DNA of 64,000 nt. Origin: Vicia villosa. Lineage: Eukaryota; Streptophyta; Magnoliopsida; Fabales; Fabaceae. The translations under genes were made by a program, and so were the position numbers. Position 1 is the stretch's first letter, and the number at the start of each line of letters is the position of its first letter. Under the pieces are notes generated by a model. It did not search any database and was not told where the DNA came from. It was given only the letters and a program-made list of their open reading frames with translations. Location of the stretch: NCBI RefSeq assembly GCF_029867415.1, contig NC_081186.1:17306930-17370929 (forward strand), given 5' to 3'. Below, in pieces: positions 23,151-33,876 of the stretch.

Positions 23151-24496
23151 TTCGTTGCTTGTCCTCAAGTAACACTTTCGATCAACAACAAGGTCATAAG
23201 ATTTTTCCTTTACCACAATACAGCCAGTTGTACGCAAGTGTCTTTTCACCGTCCTAGATTAGAGTCTGGCCCCCAATTCGAATTGTCCGCTGCATATCCA
23301 TATCAGAGTGTTCTATCACCTGCAACTGTTCACACCTCTCACCAAATCTCTCGGGTTAAAGTGTTTATGCGCTCACATCACAGCATATGCAATATCTACT
23401 CTTAACCTTGAATAAATTCTATTTTTACCACACTCGTAGATCACACACAATTTTTGAGGTCTTTAGGTTGTAATGGGGCTTGGGTATGGTAGGATAAACA
23501 AAGAAGGGGAAACACAAAGGGTTTATTGCCCGATATTCATTAGCTATGATCTGCTCAATTTGATACTTATTCTCTTTGGGGGTTTTTCATGAAGTATTCA
23601 GGCAGATATGTTCCTTTTAACGAACTTTATGTTGTCGCAGTTCTTCACTACAAATTTTTTTCTTATTTTTTATTTTATTTTTTTTTTCACACTTTTTTTT
23701 TTCTTGCCTTCAGGAATCCTACCCCAAACTTAGAATTTTTTTTGCATTATTATTACAGATACAACCTTAGACATATCGAGCAAGTAATGGTTACACAAGT
23801 GAGATGATACGGTGTGAACATACATGTGGGTGATGGTCACTTTATGGGTTAAACAAACAAATGGCTCTGGCTCAAAGGGGTTTTCAAAGGATGATAGCAA
23901 TGTGAGATGGGATGGCTAGAAAGGCTCTGGGTTCAACAACAAATTGCCTCAGTGTGTATTCTCCGACTGTGTGATTCCAACAGAATAAATACAAGATCGG
24001 AGTGATAAAATCATACCTGGATAAACTCTCATGATGATGATTTTGTGTTTGGCTTTTTGTATTCTCACCATGTTGGGTAGTTTGCAGGATCCAGAACATT
24101 CTTCACATTATGCAGCATCTTTTCTCCTACGGTAAACCATGCTCCTCTCTCGGTCCGGTGTTATCCACTTGCCTCTAACTAAATTTTTTCGGCTGCACCA
24201 ACTATCCAGAATGACCCAGGAACTAGTTCACACTTATGATCTTTCATCCACTTAACTGCTCTTCTATCCTATTCTGGCCATTAGTGTCCTGCTTGCAACA
24301 TATCATCAACTAGAAGAAATAGATTAAAAACACACAAGCACTTGAATTAAAGTAACAACTAACCAAACGATCAAGACATTAATAAAACACTAAAATAAGA
24401 AACAAAATAAAAAAAACAAATAAAACAAATAAGAAACCCTCCCCCACTTGAACGATACATTGTCCCCAATGTTATCGAACAAATGAGAAAGGGGAC
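23151..24496 (-). other. Athila 3' non-coding region
   Basis: About 1.3 kb between the env-position ORF and the PPT. It includes T-rich runs (23657-23705). Only short ORFs without recognisable domains occur. I see no gene. Confidence 0.65.
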
Positions 24497-25807
24497 TCAC
24501 TGCTCGGGTGGAGGTGGTGGTGGCGGATATTGCAACATCATGTGTTGAAGCATCCGATTCATACTGTCCATGAGTTCTCCTTGACGAGTTTGTTCCGTAC
24601 CTTGACGAAATAACTCAACTCCTTGTCGGGTCTGTTCCGCCCTTAAATCACCTAACTCATGTTGTAACCATACCCATTCTTCCCGGGCGAATACATTTGT
24701 GCTGGCTCCTCCAGTAGGGTGCACTCTGGGTGGCATTTCCCTGTTGACTGGGCCACCCACATCGTCTTGCATGAAGTCGGGCTCCTCTTGCTCGACTTCG
24801 TCGTCAATTACCTGAAACTCATCAGCAAATATCCCATACTCCCAGTTTTGACTTTGTAGAGTAGAAATCCGACCGGGAGCGTGGAGCATCATAATAATCT
24901 TTTTAGATACAAGATATGAATACCGGTTACCTGCAACACGAATTACATTTTGGCTAATGAGAGCCTGCAAGTCAATCAAATGTCTACCGTTTACCGGAAC
25001 ATCTTCTGTCTCATAGCCCAAATGGCTAGCAATGCGGGTAATAATACCCCCAACTGAAATGTCACCGGTCGTTGCTTTCCCCATCTTCCTCAAATGATTG
25101 GCAGCAAAAGCGGCAACGTTGGCAGGGCTTTGCGTAGTCATGCAATGCATCAGATACAACTCCGCTTTGGAGGCTACGCCGGTACTGTCACCCCTGCCAA
25201 ACAGAGAAAAAGCCAAACATTTTTGCACATACCTGAAACACGGATTTTGGATCCGTGAAGCTTTTGCACCTTTTGCTTCATATTGTTCTTCACCTGTAAT
25301 TTGTCTCCAAAATTCTCCGGGAATAAAAATTTCCGGGACCGTACCAGGTCCGTACACTGGCAAATTAAGCACCAAACCCAACTCTTCCACAGACAAAGAA
25401 TGTTCATTATTAAACAACCGAAAGGTCATAGTGCCCGTGTGAATTTTATGCGAACCATCCCATACCGGTTTCAATGCAAATTCAACAGTGCTTAGAAACT
25501 CCAGAGTCATTTTTTCAAATGTAGGTGCCTCAAATCGCATAAAATCTAGGACTCCTAATGTGTGCAGCAACCTAGTGACTTCTTCTGAGAGTCCTAATTG
25601 AACAAGAGTGTCTCTACACATATACCTAGTGGGTATCATCTTTCTACGAAGGTGGTGTGAGTACCTTACCTCTTGTTCCGCTTTGGGGAAAACAATTCCA
25701 TGAGCATTTACCGGTTCCGCCGCTTGTTGGGTACGCGATGTGCGTTTTTGTGTTTGTTTTGGAGGCATAGTGAGATGCTGCACAAATGAAAAAGCAAATA
25801 ATAACAA
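24497..25807 (-). CDS. Athila env-position ORF (ATHILA ORF-1 family)
   Basis: A 436-residue uninterrupted ORF. The likely start is the second Met (MPPKQTQKR, about residue 14), since the first 13 residues look like leader. A basic N-terminus is followed by a conserved globular region (roughly residues 45-330, containing 'RYMCRDTLVQLGL' and 'FRLFNNEHSLSVEELG'). A Gln/Arg-rich stretch follows, and the C-terminus is Pro-rich. It matches my knowledge of the ORF that follows pol in Athila/Calypso elements. That position has been likened to retroviral env, but I see no clear signal peptide or transmembrane span, so an envelope role is not supported. It is the only intact long ORF of this element. 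An alternative is a nuclear or virion accessory protein; the function is unknown. Confidence 0.8.
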   Translation of the reverse strand: MLLFAFSFVQHLTMPPKQTQKRTSRTQQAAEPVNAHGIVFPKAEQEVRYSHHLRRKMIPTRYMCRDTLVQLGLSEEVTRLLHTLGVLDFMRFEAPTFEKMTLEFLSTVEFALKPVWDGSHKIHTGTMTFRLFNNEHSLSVEELGLVLNLPVYGPGTVPEIFIPGEFWRQITGEEQYEAKGAKASRIQNPCFRYVQKCLAFSLFGRGDSTGVASKAELYLMHCMTTQSPANVAAFAANHLRKMGKATTGDISVGGIITRIASHLGYETEDVPVNGRHLIDLQALISQNVIRVAGNRYSYLVSKKIIMMLHAPGRISTLQSQNWEYGIFADEFQVIDDEVEQEEPDFMQDDVGGPVNREMPPRVHPTGGASTNVFAREEWVWLQHELGDLRAEQTRQGVELFRQGTEQTRQGELMDSMNRMLQHMMLQYPPPPPPPEQ

Positions 25808-26574
25808 AAATTAAAAATCAACCAATTAACAATCCGTTACCGTAGAATCGTAGAGTACGATTAGTAGAGCAATTTTGCTAACTGGAGTGGTCGAATTCAG
25901 GTTGATATGAGGGAGTGGGTGAAGCTTTGAAGGAGTGGAGGCTATGGAGGTTTGGGTTTTTAGGTTTTTAGAAGAAGAAGAATGATGAGAGAGAGATGGA
26001 ATGAAGAAGAAATAGGGTAGAATATATTATTTTCGTGGTGGGGCCCACCAATTTTGAAATTTTTTGCAAAAGGAAACATCTGGTCCGCAGAACGACACGG
26101 ACGTGTCGCACCACACGGTCAGCCCGTGTCGCAAATGACGTGAGGAAAACCAGTGAAAGCACTCGGACACGGTCGTGTTCTAGGACACGGTCAGACCGTG
26201 TCGTGCCTCTGTTTTTCATCCCTGAACTGCATTTTGCAGACCTCGCCTGACACGGCCGTGTCTCACCACACGGTCAGACCGTGTCGTGCCTCTGTTTTTC
26301 ATCCATGAACTGCATTTTGCAGACCTCGCCTGACACGGCCGTGTCTCACCACACGGTCAGACCGTGTCAAGCCCTTCTTCTTGTAATTTTAATTTTTCTA
26401 AGTCCAGCTTGTCTCTCTCATAACACCACCCCGAATTTTCACCTGACACACAACTAAACAAATAATTAAAAAGACATTACATAATGAAATAGTCCGAATA
26501 AAATAAACCAAACGCGTGGGTTGCCTCCCACGAAGCGCTGCGTTTAACGTCGTGTGGCTCGACGGTTCACCCTT
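25808..26574 (-). other. Athila pol/ORF-1 spacer
   Basis: Non-coding spacer between integrase and the env-position ORF. Apart from the palindrome-rich repeat block at 26080-26370 I see only A/T-rich sequence and short ORFs. Confidence 0.6.
26080..26370. repeat. Palindrome-rich tandem repeats (GACACGG..CCGTGTC)
   Basis: An approximately 83-bp unit is repeated nearly exactly (about 26205-26287 and 26288-26370), preceded by two diverged units. Each holds the palindrome GACACGGCCGTGTC or a variant and the hairpin GACACGGTC-A-GACCGTGTC with a 9-bp stem. Related hairpins occur inside the element's 5' LTR at 33145-33270 and at the start of the truncated 3' LTR. Confidence 0.9.
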
Positions 26575-27039
26575 TCATTCAGATAGGTGAACATTCTCTA
26601 TCAATCCTCTTGTTTGGCCTTGATAGTATGGCTTTAACCTCTGTCCATTCACTTTGAAAGTGTCTCCATTGGTGGAATTCTTCAACTCAATTGCTCCATG
26701 AGGGAATACCTGATTAATAACGAAAGGGCCTGACCATTTGGATCTCAACTTTCCCGGGAATAGTTTTAGCCGTGAGTTATACAAGAGGACCAGTTGTCCT
26801 TCATAAAATTCTTTTCTCACAATCTTACTATCATGCCATTTCTTCGTTTGGTCTTTGTACATCTTGGCGTTTTCATAGGCTTGGTTCCTGAATTCTTCGA
26901 GCTCATGAAGTTGTAGGATACGAGAGCCCCCTGCCTTAGACAAGTCCATGTTCAAGAATTTTGATGCCCAGAATGCCTTGTGTTCCAATTCCAGAGGCAG
27001 ATGACATGCCTTACCATAAACTAATTGATAAGGCGACAT
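26575..27039 (-). pseudogene. Athila integrase C-terminal fragment
   Basis: A 154-residue reading frame beginning '[15 protein letters not shown]', the C-terminal region after the integrase core. '[21 protein letters not shown]' type sequence near its end is typical of Ty3/gypsy integrase tails. It is out of frame with the upstream RT-IN segment, so a frameshift lies between 27039 and about 27130. The remainder of the core (the second Asp and the Glu) reads in the upstream frame beyond a stop at 27327-27329. Confidence 0.8.
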
Positions 27040-27326
27040 ACCAATTGGTGTTTTGAAGGCCGTTCGATATGCCCACAGAGCATCGTCAAGTTTGATAGCC
27101 CAATCCTTCCGAGAAGCACTTACTGTTTTTCAAGTATCTGTTTAAGTTGCCTGTTCGATACCTCTACCTGTTCACTTGTTTGAGGGTGATACGGTGTGGC
27201 GACCTTATGCTTAACATTATATTTTTGGAGTAACTTCTCCATGAGTTGATTCAGGAAGTGCGTTCCTTCATCACTTATTAAAGCTCTTGGTACCCCATAT
27301 CTAGCAAAGATGTTTTCTTTCAGGAA

Positions 27327-29207
27327 TCACACTACCACCCTGGCATCATTTGTAGGCAAAGCCACAGCTTCAATCCATTTGGACACATAATCTACCGCTA
27401 CAAGGATATAATTCTTTCCGAAAGAGGGGGGAAATGGTCCCATGAAATCTATACCCCATACAACAAAGAGTTCAACTTCTAGCATAGCATTTTGAGGCAT
27501 CTGATTCCTTTTTGAGATGTTGCCTGTTCTCTGACATTTATCACACTCTTTAATTATTTGTTGAGCATCTCTGAACATAGTTGGCCAATATAACCCAGAT
27601 TGGAGAACTTTGGCGGCAGTTCTATCACCACTAAAGTGTCCTCCATAGTCGGAATCGTGGCATGCTTTTAGCACATCATTTTGTTCCTCCTCTGGAACAC
27701 ATCTCCTAATCAGCCCATCAACTCCTTTCTTGTACAAGAACGGATCGTCCCACAAGTAGAACCTGCAGTCATGCAAAAACTTTTTCCTCTTGTTAGAATC
27801 AAAATCATCGGGGATTACCCCACCTACCAGATAGTTCGCATAGTCAGCGAACCAAGGGACACCAATAATAGCAAGGATATGTTCGTCTATGAACTCATCC
27901 TTTATTGGTCGCTTCTCTTTTGTTTCCTCAATAGGTGACATTCGAGAAAGGTGATCCGCCACGGTGTTTTCACACCCTTTCTTGTCACGAATTTCTACAT
28001 CAAACTCCTGAAGGAGTAAAATCCATCTGAGAAGCCTTGGCTTAGAGTCCTGTTTGGCAAAGAGATACTTCAAAGCAGCATGGTCAGTATAAACAATGAC
28101 TCTAGAACCCAACAGATATTGCCTGAATTTATCGAAGGCATACACAACTGCTAGCAACTCTTTTTCGGTTGTTGCATAGTTCATCTGTGCAGGGTTCAAA
28201 ACATGACTAGCATAGTAATTAACATGCAACAACCTTTCTCTCCGCTGTCCTAAGACTGCCCCTATTGCAATGTCACTTGCATCACACATGATCTCAAAAG
28301 GTAGAGACCAATCTGGGGCCACAACAATTGGTGCCGAAACTAATTTTTTCTTGAGAGTTTCAAATGCTACGGCACAATCATTATCAAAATTAAAAACCTT
28401 ATCCTTAACCAAAAGAGTGGTTAAGGGTTTTGTTATTTTAGAGAAATCTCTTATGAACCTACGGTAAAATCCCGCATGTCCCAAGAAACTTCGGATACCT
28501 TTTTCATTCATTGGTGGTGGTAGCTTTGATATAACTTCGATTTTTGCTTGATCTACCTCTATCCCTTTATGGGAAATTTTGTGACCCAAAACTATACCTT
28601 CACGCACCATGAAGTGACATTTCTCCCAGTTGAGGATCAAATTTGTCTGTTGGCATCTTTCTAAAACTAAAGCAAGGTTAGTCAAACAGTTATCAAAAGA
28701 CTTACCGAAAACCGAGAAGTCGTCCATGAAAACCTCCATATGCTTTTCAAGCATATCATCGAAGATGGCTTGCATGCATCTCTGGAATGTGGCTGGAGCA
28801 TTACATAACCCGAAAGGCATTCTTCGATAAGCAAAAATACCAAACGGGCATGTAAAGGCGGTCTTCTCTTGATCTTCTGGTGCAACCGCAATCTGATTAT
28901 ACCCCGAGTAACCATCGAGGAAACAATAGTAATCATGCCCTGCTAAACGTTCCAACATCTGGTCAATGAAAGGTAGTGGGAAGTGATCCTTTCTTGTCGC
29001 TAAATTCAATCTTCTGTAGTCGATGCAAACTCTCCACCCTGTTACTGTCCGTGTAGGGATCAACTCATTTTTCTCATTCTTAATCACTGTCGTTCCTCCC
29101 TTCTTTGGTACCACATGAACCGGACTCACCCACGCACTATCAGATATGGGGTAAATCATCCCTGCATCTAATAATTTGACAACTTCTTTTTTGACAACCT
29201 CTTTCAT
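27327..29207 (-). pseudogene. Athila pol: RT, RNase H and integrase N-part
   Basis: 626 codons. Reverse transcriptase comes first, with '[11 protein letters not shown]', '[11 protein letters not shown]' and the catalytic 'FMDD' box in place of YxDD. RNase H follows ('[14 protein letters not shown]', '[11 protein letters not shown]', '[10 protein letters not shown]'), then the integrase HHCC zinc domain ('[12 protein letters not shown]' to 'CDKCQRTG') and the first catalytic Asp in 'GIDFMGPFP'. A TGA at 27327-27329 ends the frame within the integrase core. The segment is in frame with 29226-29960 but separated from it by an in-frame TAA at 29226-29228. A functional polyprotein is not possible from this copy. 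Confidence 0.88.
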
Positions 29208-29225
29208 AGCTGGATTGAGCCGCCT

Positions 29226-29960
29226 TTATGGTTGAACTACCGGTTTGTGATTATCTTCCATAAGAATTTTATGCATGCACACCGTAGGACTAATTCCTTT
29301 TAAATCTTCAACAGACCATCCCATAGCACCTTTATACTTTTTCAACACTTCTACGAGCTTATTCTCTTGAAGACTTTCAAGGCGGGAACTTATAATCGCC
29401 GGGCACTTACTTTCGGTGTCTAAAAAGACATATTTCAAGTTTTCCGGCAGTTGTTTCAATTCAGCCCCTTTCTTCCGTTCATCTTTCTTCTCCTCCACCA
29501 ATGGTTGCCTAAGATCGTCCCATCGGTTTGGTCGAGAACTTTTGAAGGTTGGTGTTGCTTCCATCATGGCTACCACTTCCATCTCTTTTTCATCACTCGC
29601 ATTATCTTCATCAAAAATTGATAGACTCAACACTTTATCCAAAGGTAATTGTTGTATTTCCAAGGACTTTTCATTCGCACATATTTGATCAATCACCTCG
29701 ATGTGTTGACTAGTGGCAACATCATCTTTGTATTTCATGGTGTTTCGCACATCAATTTTTAACTCTTCATCATAAACCTTCAGAGTCATTGTGTCTTCTT
29801 CTATATCTATCAAACACCTCCCAGTCTCTAAAAACGGTCTCCCTAAAATGATTGGGATCTCCTCATCTTCCGGCATCTCTAAAATAACAAAATCCACTGG
29901 AAATACAAATTTGTCAATTTTAACAAGAACATCTTCTACGATCCCGTATGGTCTCTTCAC
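29226..29960 (-). pseudogene. Athila protease C-part and spacer to RT
   Basis: 244 codons in the RT frame. It contains 'VDFVILEMPEDEEIPIILGRPFL', the flap and C-terminal part of the retroviral-type aspartic protease, and then an acidic spacer. Its upstream end is out of register with the protease N-part (29968-30645) by a small deletion near 29965, and it stops at TAA 29226-29228. Confidence 0.8.
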
Positions 29961-29967
29961 AGAATGG

Positions 29968-30645
29968 TCAGCAAATTGGTGTCATTCTTGTATCTTGCAC
30001 TTTACCTATCCCCAATCTCTTGTAAATGGATAGCGGCATAAGACTCACACTTGCTCCCAAATCAATAAGGGCCTTTTTGAAAGATCTATCCCCAATGGTA
30101 CAAGGAATAGTCACAGAACCTCGATCCTTCTTTTTCACCGGAATTTTCATACCCTGCAAAATAGCACTACAAGTTTCGGTTAGAATAATCGGATCACGAT
30201 CGATGGTCCTTTTCTTGGATATAATATCCTTCATGAACTTGGCATAGGTAGGCATTTGTTCCAACGCCTCTAGGAATGGAATATTCAGTTCAAGTTTCTT
30301 GAACATCTCCAGGAATTTTTCAAAATTCTTCTCATGCTGTCCCTTCTTTTTATTTCTAGTAGGAAATGGAAGTTTAACGGCCGGTTTTGGCTCAATAATC
30401 TTCCCTTTCGTCACCGGTTCTGATACAACCACATCCTCAGCTTCTACCTCATTTTCCTTTATTTCCACATCAACTTCAAGCAACGGCTCTTCTTCTTCAG
30501 CATTTTCCTCCACAACTTCTTTGGCTTTACCACTCCTAGTGCTTATAGCACTCACATTAGTATGGTCTTTAGGATTTGAAACCGTGGCACTAGGTAGAGC
30601 ACCCGATTGTTGAGGATTTGCCATTTGTTGTGCAATTTGACTCAT
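29968..30645 (-). pseudogene. Athila gag C-terminus and protease N-part
   Basis: 225 codons. An acidic linker is followed by the aspartic protease active-site region 'ALIDLGASVSLMPLS' (DLGAS in place of the usual D(S/T)G, as is normal in the Athila group). It overlaps the gag frame by a few bases in a different frame, which I read as a frameshift lesion near 30650 because Athila gag-pol is normally one continuous ORF. Confidence 0.8.
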
Positions 30646-32054
30646 CTGAATTTCAAACCAGTGTTTCGGAAATTACTTCTTGTTTCTTCTTGAAATTGGG
30701 AACTTTGAGCGGCCATCTTTTCAATGGCAATCTCCCAATCTGCTTTTCTTTGTCCCTGTGGCTGGAATTGTTGTTGAGGTTGCTGATACGGCTGTTGATA
30801 AGGTTGTTGTTGTGGTGGCCTATATTGCTGCTGTTGTTGTGGAAGACCTTGATAAGGAGCAGCCCCTTGTTTTGGAACGTTCCCTTGTTGATCTTTCCAG
30901 GAGAAACTCGGATGATTCTTCCATCCTGGATTGTAAGTATTAGAGTAAGGGTTGTTCTGTTTCAAAAAGTTGATTTCTTCCACCTGCTGGGCTGTTGCCA
31001 CACAATGCACGGCAAAGTGAGGTCCTCCACATATTTCACAATTCATTGCTTGAATCGGTTGAACCGGCTGAACTTGAGCCACCGTTTGTTTTTCAAGAGC
31101 CATTTGTTTCATTCTACGCTCAACTTCAGCTGCGATTCGCTCTTCCATCTTAAAGACTTGATTCGTCAACTTCAAATCAACTAACCCTTCTGGTTGATTT
31201 ACATTGCGGTCATACAGCTCTAAGTGTTCGTTTGCTGCAATAGCATCAATGATATTCTTTATTTCAGTGGCTGTTTTAAAATTTGTTGAACCACCAGCAG
31301 CTGTGTCAATTAGTTGTTTAGTCTTAAGCTTAAGACCATTCACAAAATTCTGCATTTGCTCGGTTGCATCCATGTTATGAGTAGGACATGCAACCAACAA
31401 CCGCTTGAATCTTTTATAAGCATCTCCAAGTGATTCTCCTTCCTTCTGTTTGAAATTAACTATATCATATCTCTTGTGGATATACACAGAAGCTGGAAAA
31501 TATTCATTCAGAAATGTTGTCTCCATTTGTTGCCAAGTTGTGATACTTCCAGCAGGTAGAGAGTAAAACCACTCTTCAGCATCGTCTGACAATGTAAATG
31601 GAAACATCACCAATTTCTTGGCTTCTTCAGAATTCCCCACTATCTTTAACGACGTTGTCATAGTAAGAAACCTTTGTAAATGCTTATTTGCATCTTCATT
31701 GATCCTTCCAGAGAATGGTTTCTTTTCAAGTTGTCTTATTGTTGCCGGGTGTAGCTGAAAATGGGCAACATTGACCGGTTGGTTAACAATTGTCATCCGG
31801 CCAAGAGGTGCATTTGCTCTTCCATAATCACCTAAAAGCCTTTCCACAGGAGGTGGGTCTTCGGCCATAGTTTCAGGTTCAGAATCTGAATGCTCAGAAT
31901 GTATTGAATGAGTCTTCTCTGTTTCGGGATCTGAAACTATCAGCGGTTCTTCTTTTGCTTCCAGTTCTCTTTGTTTAGCTTCTCGGCGTCTTGCTCGAAA
32001 TAATCTTTCTGGTTCTGCGTCAAAAAGAAGTTTAGCTGAGGCCTTACCTCGCAT
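30642..32054 (-). CDS. Athila Gag
   Basis: 470 codons. An acidic N-terminus (residues 1-75) is followed by the retrotransposon gag domain (about residues 110-290, with 'FPFTLSDDAEEWFYSLP' and 'FLNEYFP'). A predicted helix with Glu/Arg follows, then a zinc knuckle variant C-x2-C-x3-H-x4-C ('CEICGGPHFAVHC'). The C-terminus is Gln/Pro-rich ('QQQQQYRPPQQQPYQQPY'). Gag packages element RNA into cytoplasmic particles. The frame is intact, but its exit into protease is lost by a frameshift at about 30650, so only Gag could be made. It lies 110 bases downstream (on the minus strand) of the PBS. Confidence 0.87.
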   Translation of the reverse strand: MRGKASAKLLFDAEPERLFRARRREAKQRELEAKEEPLIVSDPETEKTHSIHSEHSDSEPETMAEDPPPVERLLGDYGRANAPLGRMTIVNQPVNVAHFQLHPATIRQLEKKPFSGRINEDANKHLQRFLTMTTSLKIVGNSEEAKKLVMFPFTLSDDAEEWFYSLPAGSITTWQQMETTFLNEYFPASVYIHKRYDIVNFKQKEGESLGDAYKRFKRLLVACPTHNMDATEQMQNFVNGLKLKTKQLIDTAAGGSTNFKTATEIKNIIDAIAANEHLELYDRNVNQPEGLVDLKLTNQVFKMEERIAAEVERRMKQMALEKQTVAQVQPVQPIQAMNCEICGGPHFAVHCVATAQQVEEINFLKQNNPYSNTYNPGWKNHPSFSWKDQQGNVPKQGAAPYQGLPQQQQQYRPPQQQPYQQPYQQPQQQFQPQGQRKADWEIAIEKMAAQSSQFQEETRSNFRNTGLKFR

Positions 32055-32163
32055 ACAAAGATTAGATGAATATTAGTATGAGCAATTCAAATACAGAAAA
32101 TAAAATTTTGGTTGCAGAGCAACAAAAATTCAATTGAATTATTATTTAACTTATATTTGGCAG

Positions 32164-32181
32164 TCCCCGGCAACAGCGCCA
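32164..32181 (-). other. Athila primer binding site, tRNA-Asp type
   Basis: The minus strand reads TGGCGCTGTTGCCGGGGA, six bases after the 5' LTR end. Athila elements are known to prime from tRNA-Asp with a nearly identical sequence. Confidence 0.85.
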
Positions 32182-32187
32182 AAAACT

Positions 32188-33531
32188 TGATCGGTAAAAT
32201 AGCAAGTGTACTATTTTCTACCGATGTAGTTATTAAAGTGGAAATTATCCAAGTATCGATCACAAGGACTTCTATGGCAATATAAGTTTTGACAGTAATT
32301 CAATTGAACAAAAAGCACATGGGGTTGATTTGATTGGTTTGTTAAAGATTACAATAAGTTGAAATAAGCAATATTTAAAAATGAGATTTTGTAATAAAAT
32401 AAGAGAAAACATGCTAGGGTAGATGTATGAACCGCCGTGTAATTCGTATAACCGCTATTTCATGAAAGATTCGTTTGTCTGAGTAAGTAACAATTCTTAA
32501 TAGTTATTTTCCCTAATTCCTTAGCGGAAAATCATATGGTACATAAATTATGTTTTAATTCCTTAACAACCTAACTTTGCACCAAGAACCATGTTCATGT
32601 AATCAAGAATGGATGATCACAATAGTTAAACCCTTATTCCTAAGCGATTCACTAATAGTGTTATAATTCAAAAAGCATTAACGTGGTTTGTCCGACCTAA
32701 CGTTAACCGTAAATCAAGAATCTATTTTCCAATAGAAAAAAGCATTAGACACTTTGAATATAAACTTAACTCATAAAACTTCAAAATCATAAAATAACGG
32801 TAATTCGATTCATTACATACTAGCAATTCAGGGACATCCCCCTATCATAAAGATGTTTAGCTACTCATAATAATGAAGAAAATTGCAAAAGTAGGTGTAT
32901 ACATTACAAGAGATGAGGATTGCTTCAATCTCCAATCGCTTCCGCTCTTGAAGATATCTCTTTCCAAAACCCTTGATTCTCTTTTCCTCCGTTCAATTCT
33001 CCTAATATGATCCCAGATCCTTTTCTTTGTCTTCTCTGCTCCTTTTTGTATTCCTAGGCCAGAACTCAAGTCTCCGGCCAAGTCCGAAATACCCTTTTCT
33101 CTCACAGATTCAAAATAACTAAAAATTGGGATTTCTGCTCGCACGCTGACACGGTCGTGTCAGAGGACACGGTCCGACCGTGTCATGCTTCCTGTACCCA
33201 AAAATTGCATTTTTTTTCTTCTTTGCCTGACACGGTCGTGTCAGATGACACCACCAGACCGTGTCAGCTTCTTTGGCCCTTCGAAAAGCTGTCTTGATGT
33301 ATTCAGAACTCCGCTGTTCGACCATAGTACCTGAGGCAATGAAAACTACCAATCTAGACAAAAAAAAGACATCAAAGGAACTCTTAAACTACTAAATAAA
33401 CTTAACAAAGATTAAAACACATAACACTAAATACTTGACCAAAATGCTAAAATAACTTACTAACATGTTGCAAACTATGACAAAATATTACCGAGAATAG
33501 AATGAAAAGTAGCAGAAATGGTGACCGATCA
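32188..33531 (-). repeat. Athila 5' LTR (complete, 1344 bp)
   Basis: The minus strand begins TGATCGGTCACC at 33531 and ends TTTTACCGATCA at 32188. The termini repeat the 8-mer TGATCGGT/ACCGATCA. It contains GACACGGTC-type hairpins (33145-33270). Confidence 0.9.
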
Positions 33532-33581
33532 GTAATCAAGATTGATTAGTGGATTAAATCCTCAGTTGAGGTAAATCACTC
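33532..33581 (+). repeat. Fragment of the outer copia 5' LTR
   Basis: 50 bp between the Athila LTR and the Ogre-like solo LTR. It joins logically to 54925 onwards once the insertion and one CACTC copy are removed: GAGGTAAATCACTC then TAAGGGGTGGACTGG. Earlier parts of this LTR must lie left of the window. Confidence 0.75.
33577..33581 (+). other. TSD CACTC, left copy
   Basis: CACTC directly precedes TGTCATACC at 33582. The matching CACTC is at 54920-54924, after the terminal ACA. Confidence 0.85.
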
Positions 33582-33819
33582 TGTCATACCCCAAAATTTG
33601 CCCACACTTTTCAAAAATTCGAAACTATTTCAAAAAATTGAATTTTATAAAATCTTGGGTTCATTTACATTGGTATCTTAAATTTTATATATATTCGATT
33701 TAAAGTATATTTTAAAATATAATAGTTTACTCTTAAACTATTTATATTTTAATAAATAGAAAAATGCTGACCGATACTCCATATGCTTTCAATTGGTTTT
33801 TTATTTCAAACAAATAATA

Positions 33820-33876
33820 TAGCATAATCGGTAAGGAGGTAAAGTTTGCAAATACAAGGTCACGAGTTCGAATCCC
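33820..33876 (+). repeat. tRNA-like Pol III promoter boxes inside LTR (SINE-like)
   Basis: A-box-like TAGCATAATCGG (33820-33831) and B-box GAGTTCGAATCCC (33864-33876) are separated by 32 bases, the spacing of tRNA-derived SINEs. No folded tRNA is evident, and flanking sequence is A/T-rich, so I read this as a tRNA-derived remnant rather than a tRNA gene. Confidence 0.45.

Larger units (their letters stand above)
22836..33531 (-). mobile_element. Athila-type Ty3/gypsy retrotransposon (minus)
   Basis: Reading leftward from 33531: 5' LTR (33531-32188), tRNA-Asp-type PBS (32181-32164), gag, protease, RT-RNase H, integrase, an additional ORF in the env position, PPT and the start of the 3' LTR (23135-22836). 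The 3' LTR is cut by the Ogre-like insertion; its remaining part must lie left of the window. Over 300 shared bases the two LTRs differ at about six positions by eye. Both LTR ends carry TGATCGGT/ACCGATCA. The env-position ORF of the Athila ORF-1 family and the tRNA-Asp PBS fix the lineage. The element sits in the 5' LTR of the copia element; its right-hand TSD would be GTAAT (33532-33536), unverified. Confidence 0.9.

Noticed and set aside
30618..31184. 188-codon plus-strand ORF over Athila gag
   Set aside because: Antisense shadow of the Gag C-terminus; the Leu-rich stretch mirrors the Gln codons on the minus strand.
33864..33876. True tRNA gene
   Set aside because: The B box is good, but the acceptor and anticodon stems do not form and flanks are A/T-rich.
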